Assembly (NCBI GenBank): GCA_048569615.1
Contig: JBLIRK010000008.1
Span: 1-64,000, forward strand
Reading direction: 5' to 3'
Length of the DNA stretch: 64,000 nucleotides
DNA from: JAYEPK01 sp048569615
Lineage (GTDB): Archaea; Thermoplasmatota; Penumbrarchaeia; Penumbrarchaeales; Penumbrarchaeaceae
The notes beneath the pieces were generated by a model. The model was not told the origin of the DNA and did not search any database. It was given only the letters and a program-made list of their open reading frames with translations. The translations under genes and the position numbers were made by a program. Position 1 is the first letter of the stretch. Each line of letters starts with the position of its first letter. Below are positions 26,208 to 36,072 of this stretch, one piece after another.

Positions 26208-26259
26208 GATGGACCATGGGGGGATTGTGGGGAAGGTGGATAATCCTTTTCATCGGTCC

Positions 26260-26655
26260 TCATCGGGGAGAGATCTCTTCCATTATCTGGTCAAATGCAC
26301 GGCCGACCGCATTCTGGACCTGGGTGTAGTTCTCATGGGATGAACCGAGATCACTGCTCTCGTATAGGAGCTGGATGCTTCTGTGCTCACCGATGAAAAG
26401 TACCTTCATATTCTTCGTGCAATTGGGATCTGGATCGTCATGGCAGGGCCATTCCATCTCGGTGAAGAACGATCTCCTGGGAAGCCTTGACTCGTCGATC
26501 TCAAGACCGGTCGTGCTGAAGCCGAACTCAGTGCAGGTTGGGCAGGTAAAGATAAGATGGTCCTTCCAGACCCAGGTGGTATAGGGCCTATTACACCTTG
26601 GACAAGATATATCGGGACAGTAAATGGCCTCGTCAATACAGCTGCGAACTCTCAT
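26260..26655 (-). CDS. Zinc-ribbon protein, function unknown
   Basis: 131 residues. An N-terminal zinc ribbon uses CPRC and CPTC (about residues 18-41); a further HDDPDPNC segment lies in the middle. The rest is an alpha/beta domain without a recognised family. It starts at ATG 26655 with a TATA-like TTAAAATAAG (minus strand, about 26687-26698), and ends 52 bases before the reductase gene on the same strand, so it may lead that operon. Confidence 0.7.
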   Translation of the reverse strand: MRVRSCIDEAIYCPDISCPRCNRPYTTWVWKDHLIFTCPTCTEFGFSTTGLEIDESRLPRRSFFTEMEWPCHDDPDPNCTKNMKVLFIGEHRSIQLLYESSDLGSSHENYTQVQNAVGRAFDQIMEEISPR

Positions 26656-26823
26656 GGTTCCACCTTGTTGCAGGTCATTTTGGCCTATTGCTTATTTTAA
26701 CTCCTCCTAAACTGTTAGGCAGAGCTTGCTCATTGAACATGTAAGGGAAACGGGCGGGAAACATTCACTCTACTCCTACTGATATTCTTTTTATACTAAT
26801 TCCGCAGGTGTTCTGTGTGTCAG

Positions 26824-29115
26824 ATGACAGAAGAGAAGTTCTTCCAGCACTCCATGATCAGGGAGGAATCCATCCTAAGAAGGGATTATCAGACGAGGAT
26901 TGCCACAAAGGCGCTAAGCCTGCCAACATTGGTTGTGCTCCCCACCGGTCTTGGCAAGACCGTCGTTGCCCTGATGGTCGTGGCGGAGAGACTGAAGAAC
27001 GGAGCGGGACAGGTTCTGATGATGGCTCCCACCAAACCCCTCGTCGAGCAGCACAGGGATTTCCTGGGCTCCCACCTTATTGATGTTTCGGTAGGGATGC
27101 TAACAGGGGAGGTTCAACCCGAATTGAGGAGAAGGGAGTACGAAGAGCATCAGGTCATTGTATCAACACCCCAGGTCATAAAGAATGACATCATAACGGG
27201 GATATTGGATGTATCAAGATATTCGACGATAATATTCGACGAGGCTCATCGAGCGGTGGGAGATTATCCCTACGTTTTCATTGCCGAGATGTTCTTCTCA
27301 AAGGTCCAGGATGGACTGACCCTCGGACTGACCGCATCCCCGGGTCACGACGTTTCCAGGATATACGAGGTTTGCCGAACGCTTGGGATCGAGAACATCG
27401 AGGTCAGAGTGGATTCTGATCCCGACGTCAAACCCTACATCCAGGAACTGGACCTTCAGAGGGTGAAGGTCGAGCTCTCCCCCGGCATGAAAGAGGTGAT
27501 ATCACTTCTCGAGAGGATGTTCCTTGAGCGGGTCGGGAAACTGCAGAGGATGGGAGTCCTCAGGAAGGGTGGGAATCCTACCATCAAAGAGATCCTTGGG
27601 GCCGGGGGCAGGATACGTGAGATGCTTTCAAAGGCGGGAAAGGATGGCGGGAGCCTCTACCAGGCCATGTCAATCCAGGCCCAGGCAATGAAGGTTGCCC
27701 ACGCAATGGAGCTGGCGGAGACCCAGGGAGCGCAGGCTCTTCACCAGTATCTCCAGAGACTTCACGACGAGACAGGCTCCTCTGACTGCTCCAAAGCCAC
27801 AAGGGCAGTGGTCGGAGACAACCTGTTCGCTGCGGTCCTGGACCGCTCCGCCCTTCTCCTCGAAGAGGATCCTCCGAAGGTCGAAGCATTGGAGAGGTTC
27901 GTCAAACAAAAGCTCAGGGAAGACCCTGAGGCAAGGATCATCGCTTTCACTCATTTTCGCGATACATCATCGGTTGTGTTTGACAGGCTTTCCAAATACG
28001 ACGAAAAGGGGATCAGGCCTGTTAGGTTCGTTGGTCAGGCGAGCAGGTCCGGGGACAAGGGACTGACCCAGAGGATGCAGAAGGAGATACTGGATGATTT
28101 CAGATCCGGAAAATTTAACGTCCTGATCGCCACATCCGTGGCCGAGGAGGGATTGGATATTCCGGGGGCGGACCTTGTGATCTTCTACGAACCCATTCCC
28201 TCCGAGATAAGGACCATCCAGAGGCGCGGGAGAACCGGCAGACATTCCTCCGGAAAGGTCGTGGTTCTGATGTCAAGGGAGACGAGGGACATAGCCTACT
28301 CTTTCTCTGCCAGGGATAAGGAGCTCAGGATGGAGAGACAGCTCCTTGCCCTCAGAAGAATGCTTAATCAGAACCCTCTCACCGCAAGGAAGGAAGCTAA
28401 GTTGCTCAGGAAGGAGGAAACGCCCTCCACCCTCGAGGATTTCGACCAGGCAGATCGATCAGACAAAATCGAGATCGTGGTGGACCAGAGGGAGATGCCT
28501 TCCGGGGTTGTGGAGGAACTCGTGAGATCGGATGTGAAGGTCGTTCCGGGACAGCTCGGAGAAGGTGATTACATACTCTCCGCAAGGGTTGCCGTTGAAA
28601 GGAAGACCGCGGAGGACCTGGCGAACTCCCTTGTGGACGGAAGATTGTTCAAGCAGATGGAGGCGCTCAGGAGCTCCTACGAGAGACCCATACTACTCGT
28701 GGAGGGAGACGGTCTTTTCGATGCGAGGAGGATCAGCAAGAACTCGATGATGGGGGCATTGGTCTCCATCAACCTTGATTTCAACATACCCATAATCTTC
28801 ACCCGCGATCCGTCGGAGACCGCCAGATACATGCTTCTTGCTGCCCAGAGAGAGAAGGATGGGGGAAAAAGTGCGGGAAAAGTGAACAGGTCCAAAGGGG
28901 ATGATCTAAAGGCCCTGCAGATCAAGGTACTGTCGGGACTCCCGGGGATCTCGGCGCTGACTGCCGAGAGGCTCCTTACAAGGTTCAGAACACTAGAAGG
29001 GGTTTTCAACGCCACAGAGGAAGAGCTCCTCGGCACGGAGGGGATCGGAAAGCAAAGGGCAAAATCGATAAGAAACACACTAACTAGCATTTCCGATGAT
29101 AGTGGAGTTGAATAA
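26824..29115 (+). CDS. hef: Hef-type helicase-nuclease
   Basis: 763 residues. Archaeal fork-processing enzyme related to FANCM/XPF. The SF2 helicase has VLPTGLGKT (Walker A), FDEAHRAVGDY, LTASPG, TSVAEEGLDI and QRRGRTGR with a helical insertion between the lobes. The XPF-type nuclease follows with VDQRE, the catalytic VERKTAEDL and EG motifs, then tandem HhH domains (LPGISALTAERLL, GTEGIGKQRA). GTG 26815 is an alternative start; the ATG at 26824 sits about 30 bases from the TATA-like TTTTTATACT, suggesting a nearly leaderless message. Confidence 0.95.
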   Translation: MTEEKFFQHSMIREESILRRDYQTRIATKALSLPTLVVLPTGLGKTVVALMVVAERLKNGAGQVLMMAPTKPLVEQHRDFLGSHLIDVSVGMLTGEVQPELRRREYEEHQVIVSTPQVIKNDIITGILDVSRYSTIIFDEAHRAVGDYPYVFIAEMFFSKVQDGLTLGLTASPGHDVSRIYEVCRTLGIENIEVRVDSDPDVKPYIQELDLQRVKVELSPGMKEVISLLERMFLERVGKLQRMGVLRKGGNPTIKEILGAGGRIREMLSKAGKDGGSLYQAMSIQAQAMKVAHAMELAETQGAQALHQYLQRLHDETGSSDCSKATRAVVGDNLFAAVLDRSALLLEEDPPKVEALERFVKQKLREDPEARIIAFTHFRDTSSVVFDRLSKYDEKGIRPVRFVGQASRSGDKGLTQRMQKEILDDFRSGKFNVLIATSVAEEGLDIPGADLVIFYEPIPSEIRTIQRRGRTGRHSSGKVVVLMSRETRDIAYSFSARDKELRMERQLLALRRMLNQNPLTARKEAKLLRKEETPSTLEDFDQADRSDKIEIVVDQREMPSGVVEELVRSDVKVVPGQLGEGDYILSARVAVERKTAEDLANSLVDGRLFKQMEALRSSYERPILLVEGDGLFDARRISKNSMMGALVSINLDFNIPIIFTRDPSETARYMLLAAQREKDGGKSAGKVNRSKGDDLKALQIKVLSGLPGISALTAERLLTRFRTLEGVFNATEEELLGTEGIGKQRAKSIRNTLTSISDDSGVE

Positions 29116-29168
29116 TACTTATAGCACATGCTGAAAGAACTGCAACTGGGATCAACGGACATGCACTA

Positions 29169-29426
29169 TCAGGATTCGTCGTGATCGACGACCTCATATT
29201 CGGGATTGTGAATATCCTTGATATTCTTCTTATCCCAAATCGGCGTGCCGGAGCTCTCCCAGTGCGGTCCACCCACGGCAGTCGTAGGCTGAGGTTTGAT
29301 CTTGGCCAAATCCTTCTGGTCGACCATGAATGAGACTACCTCATCGGACCCGAAACTTTCCATTCTTTCCTGTCCCTGGTTGGCTGGCTTGGGCTTCACC
29401 ATGAAGGGATTATCTTCTTCCGGCAT
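29169..29426 (-). CDS. Small hydrophilic protein, function unknown
   Basis: 85 residues, rich in Pro, Lys, Asp and Glu, with no cysteine or membrane segment and no recognised family. Support comes from the ATG at 29426 and a good TATA-like ATTATATAC on the minus strand at about 29459-29467, roughly 35 bases upstream. Could be a disordered adaptor. Confidence 0.5.
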   Translation of the reverse strand: MPEEDNPFMVKPKPANQGQERMESFGSDEVVSFMVDQKDLAKIKPQPTTAVGGPHWESSGTPIWDKKNIKDIHNPEYEVVDHDES

Positions 29427-29529
29427 GATTTTTCCCCGGACAGATATTGGCTTACCAAGTATATAATTGCCACCTTATTTATTTAAAAAGGAGGTCCTTC
29501 CAGACGATAAATAAACATATGTATGATAT

Positions 29530-30134
29530 TCAAGGGTTAGAATCAGTCAAATTGTCAGAATTTTGACATAATGCCCTTACGAGATTGGACATGTTCTCCC
29601 CCAGATTCCTCAAGTTCTCCATTCCCTCCTCATCATTTAGGACCTGACCAGGTTCCTTTCCCATGCCGAGGTTCCAGTAGGTTGACCCGGGAATTATCAT
29701 CTGCTCGACCAGGAAGAAATGATTGATCGCATCGAAGGTGGGAAGTGACCCGGCCCTTCTGACCGCCACAACGGCAGCACCCACCTTGCCCTTCAACATG
29801 TAGTCGTTGGCCCTGACAACCCTTCCTGTCCTATCGATAAGGGCTTTCGTCTCAGCCGTAACATTGGAGAAGTAAACAGGGGAGCCCAGTATTATTCCGT
29901 CGGAGGCAGCCTCTTCTCTATCATCGAATTGACGCAGTCATCGGATATCGCACATCTGCCATCCTTTCTTTCGGCGCACAGATCGCAGGCCTGGCATCCT
30001 CTTATCCGTTCACCACCTAGCTCGACCAGCTCTGTCTCTATGCCGTTCTCTTCGAGGACCTTGAATACCTCCCTGAGCATCAGTGCCGTGTTTCCGTTTC
30101 TCCTTGCACTCCCGTTTATCCCCAGCACTTTCAT
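29530..30134 (-). pseudogene. NADPH-dependent FMN reductase/iron-sulfur flavoprotein, frameshifted
   Basis: The N-terminal part (30134 to about 29920) reads MKVLGINGSARRNGNT, the flavodoxin-fold FMN loop, then CQACDLCAERKDGRC, a cysteine motif typical of iron-sulfur flavoproteins. The frame then stops at TAA near 29894. The remainder continues in another frame from about 29918 with EEAASDGIILGSPVYFSNVTA and runs to 29530. The two parts join to a normal protein of about 201 residues if one missing base is restored in the GAGAAGAG tract near 29915. Either a recent mutation or a sequencing error. Confidence 0.85.
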
Positions 30135-30214
30135 TCCCTTATCCTCCCTGTTGCCGACGAAATAGAATTATCTTCATATCAAAAAGGACCCGCCTAATTA
30201 TCATGGACCTTGAA

Positions 30215-30613
30215 TCATCCATTCTTCCTGAAACCCAGCGAAAGCGAATTGACGCAGTATCGGAGCCCTGTAGGTTTTGGTCCGTCCTCGAATAGATGCC
30301 CGAGGTGGCCGCCGCATCTGGAGCACAATATCTCCGTTCTTACCATCCCGTGGGTGTGATCTGTTCTAGTTGATAACCTGTCCTTCTCAATGGCATCGAA
30401 AAAACTAGGCCATCCGGAACCCGATTCGAACTTGTCATCTGACGAGAAAAGCTCCTGACCGCATCCGCCGCATACATAGACGCCTTCCTCCTTGTTGTTA
30501 AGCAGCTCTCCCGTGAAGGGTCTTTCTGTTCCCTTCATTCTGAGCACGCGATATCTTTCAGGGGTCAGTTTCAGCTTCCACTCCTCTTCGGTCAGCTTGA
30601 ACCTTTCTGTCAT
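30215..30613 (-). CDS. msrB: Peptide-methionine (R)-S-oxide reductase MsrB
   Basis: 132 residues, normal length. It reduces R-methionine sulfoxide in proteins. Two CxxC pairs (CGGC and CSRC) bind structural zinc; SGSGWPSFF, RTEILCSRCGGHLGHLF and the catalytic RYCVNSLSL (Ser in most families is Asn-Ser-x-Ser-Leu) are intact. The flavoprotein gene follows 80 bases downstream on the same strand. Confidence 0.95.
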   Translation of the reverse strand: MTERFKLTEEEWKLKLTPERYRVLRMKGTERPFTGELLNNKEEGVYVCGGCGQELFSSDDKFESGSGWPSFFDAIEKDRLSTRTDHTHGMVRTEILCSRCGGHLGHLFEDGPKPTGLRYCVNSLSLGFRKNG

Positions 30614-30725
30614 ATATATCGAGATAAGGAGGGGCAGGTCGGGTTATCAGTCTTTTCCCTACACTATTCGTCCGAAAAATGATTGACCTATCAACGGAAT
30701 ACGAGAGAAGCAAGAGGTACTTTAG

Positions 30726-31760
30726 ATGGACACGCTCTTCACGATCATATTCCTTGCTGTCTTCATGCTGGTGCTCATATTCCTTTCGGGGTGGTTTTCC
30801 GGAACCGAGACCGCCCTCACGAATCTCGGTCCTGCGACCATCGCCCAGATGAAGAAGGAAGGGGACCGGAACGTAAAGTATGTCATCAAGCTCAAGCGGA
30901 GGATGGACAAGACCCTCGTGACCATTCTAATAGGCAACAACATCGTAAACATAGTGCTCTCATCGGTAGCCGCCCTGATCGCCAACGAGCTCTTTGCGGA
31001 ACTCGGGGTATCGGTGATGATAGGGCTCATCACATTCCTCGTTATCGTATTCGGAGAGATAACACCAAAGAACAGCGCCATCTTCGATTCAAGGAAGAAA
31101 GCCAACAGGAACGCCAGGGCCATCTATTATCTTTCGATCATAATGACACCGCTGGTTCATCTTTTCATCTTCATTTCAGGGAGCCTCATTAGAATGACAG
31201 GGGGAGCCACAAGAGAGAGGAGGCTCTTTTCCTCCGATGATGCCATAAAGGACATGGCATCCCTTTCCGAGGAGGAGGGCGTGATAAAGCCCATTGAGAG
31301 GGATATCATCCATAAGGTCTTCCTATTCGGGGATAGAAAGATCTCCGATGTCATGGTTCCCATGGCCAGTGTGTTTCATTTCGAGAAAGATATATCGACA
31401 TACGAGGCCAGGGGTATACTTTCGGACAAAGGTTTCACAAGGGTCCCCGTCATGGGCAAGAACAGGAAGGTGAAAGGCGTATTGTACAGTAAGGATCTGC
31501 TCACAGCGAGGAAAGGGACGATAACACCGATCCTTCGGAATCCATTCCTCGTATCTGTCGATGATGATGTGACCGATGTATTCGACATCATGAAGAGGAA
31601 TAGGATCCACATCGCGATCGTGGAGAACAGAACAGGGGAACACGTCGGCATTGTAACCTTGGAGGACCTCATAGAGGAGCTCGTGGGGGAGATCCATGAT
31701 GAATATTTCGAGAAGAAATTCGGAAAGAGGAAAAATCGATATGATAAAATATCTTCATGA
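30726..31760 (+). CDS. CNNM/CorC-type (DUF21 plus CBS) membrane protein
   Basis: 344 residues. A DUF21 domain (about 1-185) with four hydrophobic segments contains SGWFSGTETALTNL and EITPKNSA, signatures of CNNM/HlyC magnesium or sodium-linked transporters. Two CBS domains follow (about 205-325) with MVPMASVFH, TRVPVMGKN and IAIVENRTGEHVGIVTLEDLIEELVG read in parts. No C-terminal CorC_HlyC domain is present. It is 17 bases upstream of the MscS gene, likely co-transcribed, so the pair may handle ions and osmotic stress. Confidence 0.9.
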   Translation: MDTLFTIIFLAVFMLVLIFLSGWFSGTETALTNLGPATIAQMKKEGDRNVKYVIKLKRRMDKTLVTILIGNNIVNIVLSSVAALIANELFAELGVSVMIGLITFLVIVFGEITPKNSAIFDSRKKANRNARAIYYLSIIMTPLVHLFIFISGSLIRMTGGATRERRLFSSDDAIKDMASLSEEEGVIKPIERDIIHKVFLFGDRKISDVMVPMASVFHFEKDISTYEARGILSDKGFTRVPVMGKNRKVKGVLYSKDLLTARKGTITPILRNPFLVSVDDDVTDVFDIMKRNRIHIAIVENRTGEHVGIVTLEDLIEELVGEIHDEYFEKKFGKRKNRYDKISS

Positions 31761-31777
31761 GCGTTTGAGATGCCGGT

Positions 31778-32722
31778 ATGAAGGAGAGCGTTAAAAAAGC
31801 GGTAATCCTTTTTCTTCTTCTGATAATCAGCATAATCCTACTGTTTCTGGACTACTTCATAGGTTATCCTTTTTCATGGAAATTATTCATTTCCGCCGCC
31901 TCGATCACGGTCCTGTATCTGGTTTTCAAGCTGTTTTTCGAGGAGCTGCTGGTCGGCCGGCTAAAAGATTACAAGGCGAGATACACCGTGAAAAAGACCA
32001 CATCGATACTCTTCCTTCTTATCTGCTCAGTTATCCTCGTGGGCATCTGGATAGAGAACACCCAGGCAATTCTAGTGGCTTACGGCTTGATCGCCGCGGG
32101 CATCGCAATCTCGCTGCAGGACTTCTTCAAGGGATTCACCGGAGGCCTGCTCATACTCGTGAACAATCTATACAGGGTGGGGGACAGGATAGAGATAAAC
32201 GGGACCTTCGGGGATGTGATGGATATCGGGATATTATACACAACCCTTCTCGAGACGAGGGGTTGGGTAAAAGGTGACCAGGCATCGGGTAGGATCATAT
32301 CCCTGCCGAATTCATTGGTCCTTTCGAATCCCGTGTTCAATTATACTAAGGACCACAGCTTCCTCTGGGAGGAGATCAACATACCGCTCTCCTTCGACAG
32401 CAACTGGGAGTCTATCGTCGGTCCGATACTGGAGATCGTAAGGGACCACACGAAGGAGATAACTGAACAAGCCTCGGATGAAGTGAAGAAGATCGGGGAG
32501 AAATATTACCTTCCCAAGAGGGACGTGGAACCTTCAGTGTTTGTCAGTTTCGACAAGGAATGGATCAATGTGAACGTGCGCTACACAACGGAGGCAAGGA
32601 AGAGGAGATACCATTCGGATATCCTCTTCAGGTCCATCCTTAAGGAGGTATCGAAACACAAGGACGTCAAGATCGCCCAGGCCCAGCTTGAATCCTGGAA
32701 GCTTGGGGAAGGTCCCAATTGA
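31778..32722 (+). CDS. mscS: MscS family small-conductance mechanosensitive channel
   Basis: 314 residues. Four hydrophobic segments are followed by the pore-lining helix region (AYGLIAAGIAISLQDFFKGF) and the MscS beta domain (YRVGDRIEINGTFGDVMDI, GRIISLPNSLVLSNPVFNYT). The C-terminal alpha/beta cytoplasmic cage follows. It releases osmolytes on hypo-osmotic shock. Close behind the CNNM-type gene. Confidence 0.9.
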   Translation: MKESVKKAVILFLLLIISIILLFLDYFIGYPFSWKLFISAASITVLYLVFKLFFEELLVGRLKDYKARYTVKKTTSILFLLICSVILVGIWIENTQAILVAYGLIAAGIAISLQDFFKGFTGGLLILVNNLYRVGDRIEINGTFGDVMDIGILYTTLLETRGWVKGDQASGRIISLPNSLVLSNPVFNYTKDHSFLWEEINIPLSFDSNWESIVGPILEIVRDHTKEITEQASDEVKKIGEKYYLPKRDVEPSVFVSFDKEWINVNVRYTTEARKRRYHSDILFRSILKEVSKHKDVKIAQAQLESWKLGEGPN

Positions 32723-32883
32723 AAATATAATGAAATAATTGTTTCAATAGGAAAAAACTGGCTCCGAATAGAATATATATAGCTATTGAAAAGAATGCAT
32801 CTCACTCGATGGTTATCGGATAAAAAAGCAAGGAGACACACTCAAACTTTTATCGTTTTCTTCTTAACTTCCCTTTATGAAAG

Positions 32884-32931
32884 TTTTATAATACCGAAGT
32901 TTTTAGCGGCTTCCAATAAGGAGGCGAGATA
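32884..32931 (+). promoter_or_regulatory. Promoter and ribosome site of archaeal-type gdh
   Basis: A TATA-like TTTTATAAT (32884-32892) lies 40 bases upstream of ATG 32932, and AAGGAGGCGAG sits just before the start. Two more AT-rich blocks further up (about 32768-32780 and 32847-32855) are weaker TATA candidates. Confidence 0.55.
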
Positions 32932-34194
32932 ATGCCGCAGACCTTCTACGAATCCGTTCTGGACCAGATCGACTCCACCGTGGAGCGCATCTGCATCGAC
33001 CCGGGGATCGCGAAGATAATCAAGACACCCGAAAGGGAGCTCACTGTCCAGATACCCATTGTCAACGACGAGGGTGAGATAGATGTTTTCACAGGGTACA
33101 GGGTCCAGCATAACTCCGCCAGGGGCCCCTGCAAGGGAGGTGTCAGGTACCACCCCTCTACAAATCTGGACGAGGTGAAAGCACTGGCAACCCTCATGTC
33201 TCTCAAATGCGCGGTCGCCAACGTCCCCTTCGGGGGGGCAAAGGGAGGCATAACCTGCGATCCTTCGGAGCTCAGCCGGTGTGAGATACAGAAGATAACC
33301 AAGAGATATGCTACGATGATCCACCCCTTCATCGGACCTAAGAAGGACATACCGGCCCCTGACATGAACACTAACGCGGAAACGATGGGATGGTTCATGG
33401 ACGCTGTCTCGATGTATGCAGGACATACTATGCTGGACATCGTTACCGGCAAACCCCTGGAGCTCGGCGGCTCCCTGGGAAGGAGGGAGGCCACGGGCAG
33501 GGGCGTTATGTTGAATACAATGGAGATTCTTAAACGGCTGGGTAGGGAGCCGGAGAAGACAACCGTTGCAGTGCAGGGTTTCGGGAATGTGGGTTCAGTT
33601 GCAGGGCAGCTGATCGCGGAGAAGGGATCAAAGGTAGTTGCTATCAGCGACGTATCCGGTGTACTTTACAACCCGGACGGGTTCGATGTGGAGGCTTTGA
33701 TAAAATACGTATATTCCGGGGAGCGCCCCAGGCTCTTCAAGGATTATGAGGGCAGCAACTGCACCTTCGAGAAGGATGGTGAGAAGATCATCTATGAGGA
33801 CGTCAATGTCTTCGTCCCCGCTGCCCTCGAGAACCAGATCACCATGGACAATGCGGACAGGGTCCGGGCTGATATTATCGTTGAAGGAGCCAACGGACCA
33901 ATCACCAAGAAAGCGGATTCGGTCATGGCAGAAAAGGGCATCGTGGTGGTTCCGGACATCCTTGCGAACAGCGGAGGTGTGGTCGCATCCTACTTCGAGT
34001 GGGTGCAGGGGATCCAGTCCTTCTTCTGGGATGAGGATGAGGTCAACAGGCACCTGAAGAGGATCATGCTGAAATCCTTCCAGGAGGTCTGGGACCTCTC
34101 AAAGCGGGAGAATATCACCATGAGGGAATCGGCGTTCATCAACGGACTGACCAAGATCACCAGAGCCCTGGAGTTGAGGGGAATTTTTCCCTGA
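32932..34194 (+). CDS. gdhA: Glutamate dehydrogenase, archaeal hexameric type
   Basis: 420 residues, the usual size of archaeal GDH. Interconverts glutamate and 2-oxoglutarate plus ammonium. Substrate site: GPCKGGVRYHP and PFGGAKGGI with the catalytic Lys; Asp in PAPDMNT. The Rossmann domain has VQGFGNVGSVAG, and ALENQI and EGANGPIT follow. The coenzyme choice cannot be decided reliably from sequence. Probably catabolic, alongside iorAB-type amino-acid oxidation. A second, bacterial-type GDH lies at 36212. Confidence 0.95.
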   Translation: MPQTFYESVLDQIDSTVERICIDPGIAKIIKTPERELTVQIPIVNDEGEIDVFTGYRVQHNSARGPCKGGVRYHPSTNLDEVKALATLMSLKCAVANVPFGGAKGGITCDPSELSRCEIQKITKRYATMIHPFIGPKKDIPAPDMNTNAETMGWFMDAVSMYAGHTMLDIVTGKPLELGGSLGRREATGRGVMLNTMEILKRLGREPEKTTVAVQGFGNVGSVAGQLIAEKGSKVVAISDVSGVLYNPDGFDVEALIKYVYSGERPRLFKDYEGSNCTFEKDGEKIIYEDVNVFVPAALENQITMDNADRVRADIIVEGANGPITKKADSVMAEKGIVVVPDILANSGGVVASYFEWVQGIQSFFWDEDEVNRHLKRIMLKSFQEVWDLSKRENITMRESAFINGLTKITRALELRGIFP

Positions 34195-34244
34195 TTAAAT
34201 TAGGTATGAATTAATACAAGCCTATACAATCACTTGGCGTTCGT

Positions 34245-35990
34245 ATGTTTCGAATAAGGCGAATCAATGACTGGACAACCCCCTACAATAGGGCAGCTGT
34301 TCGAAGGGTTCAGGAGATGATAAGGGATCATTTCCAGGATGAGCGGGAGGAGAATATTCTTAAAATCCCTTCATCCCTTCATGACCCTATCCTGTTGAAA
34401 TACAGGTCTATAATATTTATTGCCGAAGGTTCAAATAACGAGATTCTAGGTGCCGCCATAATGCTACATTTCCCAGATATCAAGTTCTGCTACCTTGATT
34501 ATATCTTCTCATCTTCATGGAGGGCCGGACGAGGAATCGGAAGCGCTTTGTATGAAAGAATCAGGTATGAAGCTCGATCCTTAAAATGCCACGGGATCTT
34601 TCTAGAATGCCTTCAGGAATCAGTACATGCCGAACCTGATCCAGAAATTCGGAGACAGAATATTGCCCGCTTAAAGTTCTATGAAAAATATGGAGCAAGA
34701 CCCATAATTAACACAAAATACGAAACACCATTAGAACCAGAAGATCGGAATCCTCCTTACCTGATATACGATGATCTTGGTCAGAACAGACGTTTGAGAA
34801 AAGGGGAAGCACGCGAAATCGTCAGAACGATTCTCGAAAGAAAGTATAAAGGTCTTTGCTCCCCTGGATATGTGGATATGGTAACTAATTCCATCTTGGA
34901 TAATCCTGTGCGAATCCGCGAGCCAAAATATGTTAAGGATGGGAAGATCATCCCTTTGAAATCGGATGTTCCGAGAGACCAATTGATTCCTCTTATCGTA
35001 AACGATAAACACGAAATACACCATGTGAACGAGAGAGGATATGTAGAATCTCCTGTAAGAATAAAGTCCATCATCAGTGGTCTTGATCAAAGTGGTTACT
35101 TTCATAGGACATCAGTCAAGAAACACGGAGAATCAGAGATAATCCAAATACATGATAAAAAATATGTTGATTATTTCAAGAAGATTTGTGGAAAGCTTCC
35201 GGAGGGGAAGTCCATCTATCCTTATGTCTTCCCTCTCAGGAACAGAACCAAACCACCAAAGGAACTGCTCGTAAAGGCCGGTTACTTCTGCATAGATACG
35301 TTCACACCACTTAACAGGAACGCTTACCTGGCTGCAAGGAGGGCAGTTGATTGTTCACTCACTGGAGCTGAAATGCTACTTGATGGAGAGATGATTTCTT
35401 ACGCCCTCGTCAGGCCACCCGGTCATCACGCAGGTAAGGATTATTTCGGGGGTTTCTGCTACTTCAATTCCAACGCTGTTGCGGCCAACAGATTGTCACG
35501 GGAAGGAAAAGTGGCCATTCTCGATATCGATTATCACCACGGAAACGGACAACAGGATATCTTCTACGACAGAGATGATGTATTGACCATATCAATACAT
35601 GGACACCCGAGTTTTGCTTACCCATATTTTACCGGTTTCAAGAATGAGATAGGAGAAGGAAATGGATACGGTTTCAACAAGAACATTCCTCTATCTGAAA
35701 ATCTGAAAGAACATGAATATCGGGATGCGTTGAAGTCAGCGATAAAAATCATCGATATGTTCCATCCGGATTACCTTGTTGTTGCATTCGGAATGGACAC
35801 AGCAAAAGGTGATCCTACCGGAACATGGGATCTTTCTGCAAAAGAGTTCGAAAGAAATGGAAAGATGATCGGTTCTTTAAAGAAACAGACTCTGGTCGTT
35901 CAGGAAGGAGGGTACAGGACCAGGAACCTCGGTTCCAATGCGAGGTATTTTTTCAAAGGTCTCTTCGAGGGACTATACACGACCGATTGA
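34245..35990 (+). CDS. GNAT acetyltransferase fused to acetylpolyamine amidohydrolase/HDAC
   Basis: 581 residues in one frame. Residues about 1-165 form a GNAT domain with the acetyl-CoA motif RAGRGIGSAL (93-102) and a C-terminal ARLKFYEKYGARP. Residues about 250-581 form a class II HDAC/acetylpolyamine amidohydrolase domain: RPPGHHAG (His394, His395), LDIDYHHGNG (Asp429 and His431 as zinc ligands), AFGMDT (Asp518) and QEGGY (Tyr557), all intact, with the HPSFAYPYFTGF segment seen in polyamine deacetylases. The gene is visibly AT-richer than its neighbours, which suggests transfer. A TATA-like TTAATAC lies at about 34212. The substrate is unknown: polyamine, lysine or a small amine. Confidence 0.92.
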   Translation: MFRIRRINDWTTPYNRAAVRRVQEMIRDHFQDEREENILKIPSSLHDPILLKYRSIIFIAEGSNNEILGAAIMLHFPDIKFCYLDYIFSSSWRAGRGIGSALYERIRYEARSLKCHGIFLECLQESVHAEPDPEIRRQNIARLKFYEKYGARPIINTKYETPLEPEDRNPPYLIYDDLGQNRRLRKGEAREIVRTILERKYKGLCSPGYVDMVTNSILDNPVRIREPKYVKDGKIIPLKSDVPRDQLIPLIVNDKHEIHHVNERGYVESPVRIKSIISGLDQSGYFHRTSVKKHGESEIIQIHDKKYVDYFKKICGKLPEGKSIYPYVFPLRNRTKPPKELLVKAGYFCIDTFTPLNRNAYLAARRAVDCSLTGAEMLLDGEMISYALVRPPGHHAGKDYFGGFCYFNSNAVAANRLSREGKVAILDIDYHHGNGQQDIFYDRDDVLTISIHGHPSFAYPYFTGFKNEIGEGNGYGFNKNIPLSENLKEHEYRDALKSAIKIIDMFHPDYLVVAFGMDTAKGDPTGTWDLSAKEFERNGKMIGSLKKQTLVVQEGGYRTRNLGSNARYFFKGLFEGLYTTD

Positions 35991-36072
35991 TCCCTTTATG
36001 CTTGAAAATTCCCTAGGTAACATCTGGAAATATGGGAGTTTTCCGAGGGGGTTTTACTCCAAGAAGGTACTG

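Noticed and set aside
32718..32748. ATTGAAA/TTTCAAT inverted repeat after mscS
   Set aside because: Weak AT stem overlapping the stop, with no following T run.
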